Both the position numbers and the translations under genes were made by a program. From positions 29,752,001 through 29,816,000 of the forward strand of contig NC_064841.1 of the NCBI RefSeq assembly GCF_024166365.1: 64,000 bases of DNA, in the 5' to 3' direction. The stretch is from Elephas maximus indicus. Lineage: Eukaryota; Chordata; Mammalia; Proboscidea; Elephantidae. The notes below the pieces were generated by a model. That model saw only the letters and a list, made by a program, of their open reading frames with translations, was not told the origin of the DNA and made no database searches. Below, piece after piece: positions 56,300 through 64,000 of this stretch (its first letter is position 1; every line of letters starts with the position of its first letter).

Positions 56300-58337
56300 G
56301 GGAACAATGTTCAAGGGATCCCAGAATGCAGCCTGCTAAGATGCATACATAAGAACTGGGAACAATGACTTCAGCAGACATGGTTCTGACAGCATGCTTG
56401 TCCATTTTCCCACTCTTGTTTATTCTGTAATATTTCCTCGGACTTGGACAGACATGGCTGTGGCAGAGTGATGGCCCATTTCTTACTTCTGCTTTTTAAA
56501 TACACGCTGACTAAAACCTGGTTTTTTTTTTTTGCTTTACTAAACTTTGTGTTTTTACCCTAGGACCGTTAATGGTGTAGTTGTTGCAGGGATTCTAAAG
56601 TCACAAATCCAGTGGACCTCAAGGAGACCTGAACTGCAGAGCAGAAGCTGGCAAAGAGAGGGCCTACCTCCCGGACCCATGTGTTTGCACCCCACATCCC
56701 TTAGATACTGCCAGGATAAGTGCTCTTGGAAAACGAGCCTTTGCTTACTCTTTTTGTTCTCTTTCTCATGTTTTCTTACGTTTTGTTTGGAATGTTTGTT
56801 TTGAAAACCAGTTGTTTGATTAAGGAGAATCTTTCTTAGATTTTTCTTTGATTGTTTAGAGTGACATTTAGTAACTCTTTTGGTGAGCTGCAATTTAGTG
56901 TCCAGATTCAGGCTTTTGAAACATTAAAGAGGCAATTGCATTTTCAAAGAGCTCTGGGTCACTATAAGCCTCAAAACTCAGGTACAAGTTGGCCAGTAAA
57001 AGCCATTAGGGCAGTTGCCGGCACTCATCATGAGCATTAAAGACTCCTGTAAGGGGATAAGGTGATCACAAGACAGGCTAGAGCACTAGGCTGCCTGCCA
57101 CCTGCAAGCAAACTCGCGTGCAACAAAGATACACATTGGTCCAAGCAAAACACTGTCCAAAACCCGCGGTGTTCCTCGTTAAAGTTCTTTTTATGACTCA
57201 GAGAAAACCTGGGAAACAGGGCTCTGTTTTGCCACGTTTGCAGAGGGAAATAATAGCTCCTGACCTGTTTTATGAAATTCACAGGGAAAAGTGGTAGCTC
57301 CATACCTGTCTTATGATACATTTTCTCAATAGTCACAGTGTTAAAATTAAAATCATCGGTAACTATTTTAAAATACTTTCCAAATGCCTTGAAAGAACTA
57401 GTATATTTAAGGTCTAAAATAAAAGACTAGGTCTCTAGCTAACAGAATGAATTAAATTAAAAAAAAAAAAAACCCAAAAGTTTGAATCTTAGAGCTTAAC
57501 ATTTTTGATTAATGAGCCTAAATTTCCTCCCTGCTAGTTTGGGTTCATATTTAAAAACACTGTAAACTGAATATACTAGAAGTAATCTGAAATTTCAGCG
57601 ACCATTTTGGGAAAATGAACTTCCCTTTGTGTTGTCTTTTCTTTTTTGAAAAACTTTTGCTTGATGCTTAGGTTTTCTCAAAAGATTTAATATTCCTCCA
57701 TCTGAGGCTCTGGCAAGTTAGTAAGTTTTATCTAGAACCTGTTTTTCTTTTTGCTGTTGTCGTTGAATTGATTTGATCTTACCAAAAATTGTTATATACA
57801 CTTTAAGAAATTAGGATCCCCTTATCCTTGTTTTGTGTGATAATGTTTGGTGAGTTTATGTGGTCTTTCTATCTCCTTTTGTCTGAGAGCTTGCTTCTGG
57901 TCTAGAGCATTGTGTCTGAGTTTCCATCTTGTATCAGATTGGAGGCTATAGCTGGCAGTTGCTGTTTTTTGTAAGGCTGTTTTAGAACCCCAGTTCTCTC
58001 CTCATCCAGAAAAACTGAGCCTTGTGTCTGTCTTATGATTTAGACATTTAGTTGCTACTTTGAAAAACTTTTATGTTCTGTATGTCAGTCTCAAAAGCAA
58101 AGCCTCTGTAAGTAACTTCAGCAAGATATTATATAAAACGTGTTTTATTTCAGGAACAAAGATAATTTTGTCTTAAAGTAAAACTAGCAGTCCAGAATAT
58201 GAAAAGAGAGGCATAGAATAAGCCTAAAAGAAAAGGAAGGCTTCCCAAGAATTGATGGATTCTTTTACAAAATTGCTAAAGAACTTTGGCATTTACTGGA
58301 TAGATAAAGAGAAACTAAAACTGCTTACCAAGAGTAT
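56300..58337 (+). other. proviral interior, unassigned
   Basis: No recognisable gag or protease. A 112-codon minus-strand frame (56555-56893) and others are uninformative. A-run at 57459-57472. Confidence 0.4.
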
Positions 58338-58511
58338 AAACAAAAACCAAACTAAACCCAGTGCTGTCGAGTCAATTCCGACTCACAGCGACCCTATAGG
58401 ACAGAGTAGAACTGCCCCATAGAGTTTGCAAGGAGCGCCTGGCAGATTCGAACTGCTGAACCCTTTGGTTAGCAGCCGTAGCACTTAACCACTATGCCAC
58501 CAGGGTTTCCA
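58338..58511 (-). mobile_element. AfroSINE-type SINE, short form, in provirus
   Basis: Complete antisense copy, close to consensus. Confidence 0.95.
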
Positions 58512-58524
58512 CCAAAAGTATGGT

Positions 58525-58669
58525 AAACCAAAAACCAAACCTGTCGCCGTTGAATCAATTCTGACTCATAGTGACGCTATAGGACAGAGTAGAACTGCCT
58601 CATAGAGTTTCCAAGGTGTAGCTGGTGGATTAAGAGCCAAGCTCTTAACCACTATGATCCCAGGGCTCC
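58525..58669 (-). mobile_element. AfroSINE-type SINE, short form, in provirus
   Basis: Antisense copy 13 bases from the previous one. The B-box region is deleted. Confidence 0.9.
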
Positions 58670-59225
58670 AGAGAATAGTAAAAGCAAAGAAATTAGTTAT
58701 CTTTTGCCCTTCAAAAATGCCTAGGTCAATTTAAACATATGTAAATGAATTGGAATGATGCAATCTTGTCTTCCATGAGATGAGAGAGTGTGGGCGGGGC
58801 AGGATCATGCCTCCTTAGCCCCAGTCTCTGAAGACATATAGCTCCAGGGAAACTTTTGAAAGACCCCTTGCTGCTTTACCAAAAATTAGGTAGACCTCAA
58901 TTATAAAAGAACTGTAAACAAGTTCTATTTTCTGTAGGGGAACTCTACGAAGCCAAAAAATAGGACTCACAATGAGACACACCTGAAATGGGCTGGAAAA
59001 ATGTTTCCAAACCCTTGCCAGAAACTGAAGGTTATATCCGTATCAGTGAATTAGTCAATTGAGCAGAGACTTTGTGATTTCCAAAAGCCAGTTGATAAAA
59101 TCTCTAAGGGCTAAAATTAGATTGGGAAAAACAGGAAAAATGGTAAAAGTTGAATGAAAACTTAGAATGTTTAAACAAACTTTATTTCAACTCGGTTATC
59201 TTTTATGGTACAACCTCCCCCCTGC
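58670..59225 (+). other. proviral interior, unassigned
   Basis: No frame recognised. Confidence 0.35.
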
Positions 59226-59389
59226 AAAACAAAAAACAACAAATCTGTAGCTTTTGAGTTGATTCTGACTTCTGGCGACTGACCCAATGGGACAGAGTGG
59301 AACTGCCTTGTGGGATTTCCAAGGAGCAGCTGGTGAATTCAAACTGCTGACCTTTTGGTTAGCAGCCAAATGCTTGACATCAGGGCTCC
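59226..59389 (-). mobile_element. AfroSINE-type SINE, short form, in provirus
   Basis: Antisense, more diverged; head complement shortened near gcttgacatcagggctcc. Confidence 0.85.
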
Positions 59390-59974
59390 TTATGAAATAT
59401 AGACTTAAAATAATTTCCAAGACTTTTTAGGTGATTTACTGATATTAATAGATATTCGCCATAAGTTTACATACTTTTGCTTTTTATGCCACAAGAGAAA
59501 GGATATATAAATATAAATACATACATATATTTGTGTCTCAGATGCATGAACAATACACTTTGAGAATTTTGAGTGTGTTTGTTTTTGTCATTTTAAAGGG
59601 ATGCACTATAAGAGACGCAACAAAGATAACATTTAAGAAGTTTATTAAAAAGAAATTTATTTGATATGGTCAAAAGTTTTCTCTGTTTCAAGTTTAATAG
59701 TTTAATTTATGAGGTTTTTAGGAGCTTTAATGTTAAATACCATATAAAAAAGTTGGGCTTCTCACTGTCAAAGTAACAAAATTTTCTTTGATTACTGAGT
59801 TGAAGAGTTAATTTATTCTTTACAAAATTTGCCTCGAAGACAAAGGTTCAGCCTCTCATTAGAATAAGATTCCCGAGTTGAAAACCAAGCCACACGGCTT
59901 AAAAAAAAAAAAAAAAAGCTGAGAATTTCACCTTTAAGATCTTTGATTAAATAATTTAAGTATTGTTTCTCAGT
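59390..59974 (+). other. proviral interior, unassigned
   Basis: AT-rich. 59542-59573 is similar to 61681-61712. Confidence 0.35.
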
Positions 59975-59985
59975 AACCTATAATA

Positions 59986-60402
59986 GTGAAAGCTGGACAA
60001 TGAATAAGGAAGACCGAAGAAGAGTTGGCGTCTTTGAATTGCAGTGTCGGCGAAGAATATTGAATATACCATGGACTGCCAAAAGAACGAACGAATCTGT
60101 CTTGGAAGAAGTGTGGCCAGAATGCTCCTTAGAGGCAAGGGTGGCGAGACTGAGTCTTACATACTCTGGACATGTTGTCAGGAGGGATGAGTCCCTGGAG
60201 AAGGACATCATGCTTGGCAGGGTACGGGGTCAGCGGAAAAGAGGAAGACCCTCAACGAGGTGGATTGACACAGTGGCCGCAACAATGAGCTCAAGCATAA
60301 AAACGATTGTAAGGATGGCGCAGGACTGGGCAGTGTTTTGTTTTGTTGTGCATAGGGTCGCTATGAGTCAGAACCGACTCTACAGCACCTAACAACAACA
60401 AC
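59986..60402 (+). mobile_element. young 5'-truncated RTE/BovB-type LINE with 11-bp target-site duplication
   Basis: 417 bp of RTE 3' end, from gtgaaagctggacaatg to the caacaacaac tail. Perfect repeats aacctataata at 59975-59985 and 60403-60413. An open frame of 130 codons (60000-60392) covers nearly all of it (for example SYSGHVVRRDESLEKD), unlike the broken RTE copies elsewhere here. It is inserted in the provirus, so it postdates it. Confidence 0.95.
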
Positions 60403-60413
60403 AACCTATAATA

Positions 60414-61899
60414 AACTCACAACCTTGAAACTTCAAGGAAAGACACAAAAAAGAATTTTATAAAGGAAAAATGCTAAAAAGATTTATTTAATATGTTATA
60501 AATTACGTGGAACATGTCAAAATCAAGAGAAACACCTGATTCTCTTCAGGTTATGTCATAATTTTATGACTACTTCTCTATGGCTAACTTGATCACAATC
60601 TCATTTTTTTGAATCTAGCCTCATCAAAGGCAATGGCTGATTAGGGAATTCACATAATTTACCTGTGAAGTTTTTTTTTTTTTTTAATTACTCTTCAGGT
60701 ATTTAGAGACTTGATAATCTGGGTATATACTTGGTATATCCTAACTATACGGTATTATGTCTCAAGATTATTAAGTATTATATCTGAAGCTCTTTGAAAA
60801 TAAGGTTAATCATTATATTAAGGAATATTTTTGTCTAAAGTTTTTTTAAGCTGACTTTTTGGCTTTACATTATTTTTGTAATTAATTTGTAGCAGGTCTT
60901 TCACTTTTAAGAGTATTATTTTCATAAATTAATCATGGCCATATTGAGCTCTGTCACCTGCAGACAAGTTTTTACTTTGCTAATTTGCTGAAAATGTTTA
61001 ACGACAGCATCTCAACAAAAAGATGGACTATATTAGATTTATGAAAAGGACTGTGACTAGACTGAATCAAGATTTCCAGAACTCATATGTAGAAGCTGAT
61101 GGATTCACAGATTGCGGCTGATCCAGAATCACATGGAACAGAAATTAACTACATAAGACTGAGTAAACAAAAGGATTACAATGGGTTTTATGTGGGAATA
61201 TTGCTGATGTTTTAAGGTCCTGCTTTTTTTTCTGGTTATAAGAAATCAGGTTCCTCTTTTCTCCTTAATTATGTAACTAATGGGTTTAGATATTGTAACT
61301 TTTGAATTAGAAGTTCCAGTTGGTAAACTTAGCATAAGTTATAAATATCATAACCCGAGAAGTGTCTGGAGTTTTGATTTTAATGATTTATGATTTTACA
61401 AAATAGAATGGCATTAGGTTTATGTTTTTAAATAGACTAACTGAAGACCTCCAACAGGAGAGGTCCATCCTGTATTATCTTGCTAATCATGTATCCTCTA
61501 ATGGAATCTTGATTGTCACATGCACATTTTTCTATACTTTCTGTTTCCTCTAGGAAAACTTTGTGTGCTCCTTATGGGTGTATGTTTTTGTGTAATGGAC
61601 CCAACTAAACTAGTTTATATGATCCCTTACCAACTGACAGTGAATTTACATGGGCAATCTCATGTTTAGATTCCTAGCAAATGCATGAGCAATATACTTT
61701 GAGAAATTTTGGGATTACCTTTAGATATTTATAGTAATTATTCTAGTAAATATTAGAAAGGTAATGTTAAATTGTTCCACATTGAAAATGAGATTCAGAA
61801 GAAAACACTCAGGATATGGTTGGTAGCTGTAATTCTTACTTATGGTATAGTTGAACTGGAGAAATCTTTAAGAAATCTGTCAATCACTATAGGACATTA
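60414..61899 (+). other. proviral interior, probable env region, decayed
   Basis: No usable frame. Its position before the TM remnant suggests env surface-unit sequence. This is inference. Confidence 0.35.
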
Positions 61900-62042
61900 A
61901 CATAGTGGTTAAGTGCTACGGCTGCCAACCAAAAGGTCGGCAGTTCAAATCCACCAGGTGCTCCTTGGAAACTCTGTGGGGCAGTTCTACTCTGTTCTAT
62001 ACGGTCACTATGAGTCGGAATCGACTCGACAGCAGTGGGCAG
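61900..62042 (+). mobile_element. AfroSINE-type SINE, short form, inside env remnant
   Basis: Head catagtggttaagtgc, B box gttcaaatcc. The tail ends in (gcagtgg)n, three units at about 62033-62054. Confidence 0.9.
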
Positions 62043-62330
62043 TGGGCAGTGGGCATAGGACAAATAGCAGATGAAGTTGCAAATGGGATAGAAACAGAAC
62101 AGCGATCTCTGATCTCATTAGCCAAGGTGACATGAGATAACCTTACAGCCTTAGATTTTTTATTAGCTCAAGAAAGTGTAATCTGTACTGTAGCAAATAC
62201 CTCTTGTATTCAGATAAATAACACAGGAGAAGTAAAACAGAATATATATAGAATTAGACAGCAAACTACTTGGTTATACATTGTGATACCCTACGAACAT
62301 CAATTTCTTTGGTTAGTTACCATCAAGAAT
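62043..62330 (+). pseudogene. endogenous retroviral env TM (transmembrane subunit) remnant
   Basis: One plus-strand frame with an in-frame stop near 62132. Downstream of the stop it shows the gammaretroviral-type arrangement of an ALDFLLA stretch and a C-x6-C motif. The second cysteine of the usual C-x6-CC is replaced. A SINE lies directly before it. It is non-functional as it stands. Confidence 0.7.
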
Positions 62331-62384
62331 AAATAGATGAGCTAAATCAATATGGCAAGAAATAGTAATACTCTTAGTCTGCGT

Positions 62385-62548
62385 CCTGATAGTGGTTAAG
62401 AACTATGGCTGCTAACCAAAAGGTCAACGACAGTTCTAATCCACCAGGCACTCCTTAGAAACTCTATGGGGCAGTTCTACTGTGTCCTATTAGGTCTCTG
62501 TGAGTTGGAATCGACTCAGTGGCAATGGGTTTTTTTTTTTTTTTGGTT
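62385..62548 (+). mobile_element. AfroSINE-type SINE, short form, in provirus
   Basis: Head gatagtggttaagaac, damaged B box, tail gcaatgggtttttt with a long T-run to 62544. Confidence 0.9.
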
Positions 62549-63210
62549 TATTGTCTTATGCACTTAAGAAGGCCTTGGGCTAAAATGTTGATGTACACTG
62601 AGTCTGCTCACTTCAGCAATGCGATTGATGGGAATGTTGCTCTTAAGATCCTGGTGAAGAACCAGACGGTATCCAGTGGAAAATCAGGACTGTGAGTTTA
62701 AAGAGCCTGCTGTGGCCGCCATCTAGGAGCTCAACTAAGTCCAGGTGTTAATTATCAATGTGTTGTCTCCAATCTCCAATCAAAAGAAAAGAATGGTATA
62801 GGAGATAATATTGGAGCCATTATTCCATGTCCTTGAGCGTAAAGAATGTGATCCAGTTGGAGCTGAACTCACAAGGGCTCATAAAGACAAGTCAACTAGG
62901 CCCTGAAGTATAAAGACAATAGCTAGAACAATCCTGAAAAAACAGCTTTTAAGAAAACATTCACTTAAACAGAGCATAAAAGCTGCTCTTATCTTTTTCT
63001 TTTAACATTTAGTGAATAAAAAAAATAGTTCTAAACCATACTGCATAGGCAATTAATAAATAAAAACAAACAAACGGTAGCTCTGTGGCCACAATGAAAG
63101 GCCAACTGTTAAGCCTAGGTCCAATATTTGCCCCTCCCTGAGAACATGCCAAACAATTCTGAGCTGGGCTATAGTTTAAAATGGACACTGGTCCTGAATG
63201 ACCAATATCC
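62549..63210 (+). other. proviral interior before 3' LTR
   Basis: Probable env end and untranslated region; no frame recognised. Confidence 0.4.
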
Positions 63211-63227
63211 AAAAAGAAATGGAGGGA
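63211..63227 (+). other. polypurine tract of the provirus
   Basis: aaaaagaaatggaggga directly precedes the 3' LTR, where plus-strand priming is expected. Confidence 0.7.
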
Positions 63228-63665
63228 ATAAGGCAGAAGTTCCTAGGCTGTGGAAAATTCCACCGCCTCAAACAGCTTTGCGTTAGAATCCTGTTTCCTT
63301 TGCTTGACCCCCCCCACCCCCTACTCCCCCATCCAGCCCCCAGCTTTGCATTAGAATTCTGTTTCGTTTGCTTGGTATATCCTGTAATTTTACATTAAAA
63401 CCCCGGTGATGCATGAAGTTATATGTAAACCCCATTGCATCTGCACAGTATGATTAAGAATGTTACTGATATAACTTGTATGAACTTCCTACTTGTAAAC
63501 CCCTTAAAAGTAACCTTTCCTTCCCCTCACCTTTCACTGAGCAGTCTTGGGCCCAACAACTCTTTGAGAAATAAAGGTGACTTCCCTGCTTTTCCACCTC
63601 AGTGTCTCGCTTATTGGCCAATATGAGTCATGCCGAGTGGAACCTAGGGTTTCCACCTGGTAAAA
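63228..63665 (+). repeat. 3' LTR of the provirus
   Basis: Matches the 5' LTR through tgtaaaccccttaaaagtaa, aataaa at 63569-63574 and gtttccacctgg. It carries a C-rich expansion at about 63308-63338 that the 5' LTR lacks. Confidence 0.85.
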
Positions 63666-63859
63666 AGTAGAGAAAGATATATGTAAAGTTGAAACATCGT
63701 GAGCCTTGCTGGGGTCCTGTTCTATTTGTAGGTGAGCCATTTACCTAATAGAACTCCTGTGTTTGGGCAAAGTACTTTATCATAGTTGCAAGGGCAATGC
63801 TTTTCAGGGAACACACTTGCACTGGGGACATGAATTTGATCCCACACTTGGCCAAGAGG
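63666..63859. other. flank of the provirus
   Basis: Unique; no clear target-site duplication with 55420-55435. Confidence 0.4.
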
Positions 63860-63958
63860 AGTCCCTGGGTGGTACAAATGGTTAATGCAGTAGACTACGA
63901 ACCCAAAGGATGGAGTTTCAAGTCCTTCCAGAGGTGCTTAGGAAGAAAGGCCTGAGTC
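63860..63958 (+). mobile_element. AfroSINE-type SINE, GATCTAC form, partial
   Basis: Head ggagtccctgggtggtacaa to aggaagaaaggcctgag. The sequence then departs from the family before the window ends. Confidence 0.75.
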
Positions 63959-64000
63959 TTTGAGGCCAAAGTCTAGAGAAGTTCAAGTTCTCTTTTCAAG

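Larger units (their letters stand above)
55436..63665 (+). mobile_element. degraded endogenous retrovirus with two LTRs
   Basis: Two related LTRs in the same orientation bound an interior of about 7.35 kb. Removing the five SINEs and the RTE copy leaves about 6.1 kb, near provirus length. An env TM remnant (62043-62330) and a polypurine tract (63211-63227) are in the expected order. No gag or pol frame of useful length survives. The LTRs agree in roughly four of five positions by eye, which implies an old insertion. Looks like class I (gamma-like). A primer-binding site could not be assigned. Confidence 0.75.

Noticed and set aside
1..64000. Bacterial operon, phage, defence or toxin system
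   Set aside because: Intron-bearing mammalian gene, SINE/LINE density and lack of long coding frames rule out a prokaryotic source.

Overview
This is mammalian nuclear DNA, most likely from a paenungulate afrotherian (elephant the best guess; sirenian or hyrax possible). The evidence is about 45 copies of a tRNA-derived SINE of AfroSINE type, RTE/BovB-type LINEs that share the SINE's 3' tail, and young L1 elements with one recurring 3' UTR. One SINE form lacks an internal block of about 45 bp, the change I recall as diagnostic of the hyrax-sirenian-proboscidean subfamily. The species call is inference; the repeats are seen directly.

One intact protein gene is present: RPL22L1 (ribosomal protein eL22-like 1) on the + strand, with four coding exons between 11533 and 15704. 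Its predicted product is 122 residues. It has a CpG-rich promoter, a TATA-like box, a pyrimidine-rich candidate transcription start and a polyadenylation signal. Its 161-bp intron 2 holds four alternating 6-nt arms (CTAGGG/CCCTAG) that can form competing hairpins overlapping decoy 3' splice sites. This is the most interesting signal in the window, because the paralogue RPL22 is an RNA-hairpin-binding protein known to repress RPL22L1.

Layout. 1-9.3 kb: nested mobile elements, with an antisense RTE split by two SINEs and a 5'-truncated L1, then decayed L1/HAL1-like sequence. 9.3-16.4 kb: RPL22L1 and flanks. 16.4-41.7 kb: intergenic SINEs, RTE 3' ends, L1 3' ends (one with a duplicated 3' UTR), old L2/MIR/hAT copies and MaLR-type LTRs. 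41.7-42.2 kb: a ferritin light chain (FTL) retro-fragment between direct repeats of about 104 bp. 42.7-44.1 kb: the longest stretch without recognisable repeats. 44.7-55.4 kb: L1, MIR, LTR and MER5-like copies. 55.4-63.7 kb: a degraded endogenous retrovirus with two LTRs, an env TM remnant and a polypurine tract, carrying five SINEs and a young RTE insertion.

SINE terms used below: the short form (about 165 bp) lacks the internal block; the long form (about 205 bp) has a block beginning gggagaaagatgtgg; the GATCTAC form has a middle region reading roughly ggcctggtgatctac. All have a tRNA-like head with A and B boxes and end in a tail resembling the RTE 3' end.

Apart from RPL22L1, the open reading frames longer than 60 codons are almost all inside mobile elements or are chance frames. 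I found no operon, CRISPR array, phage or toxin system.
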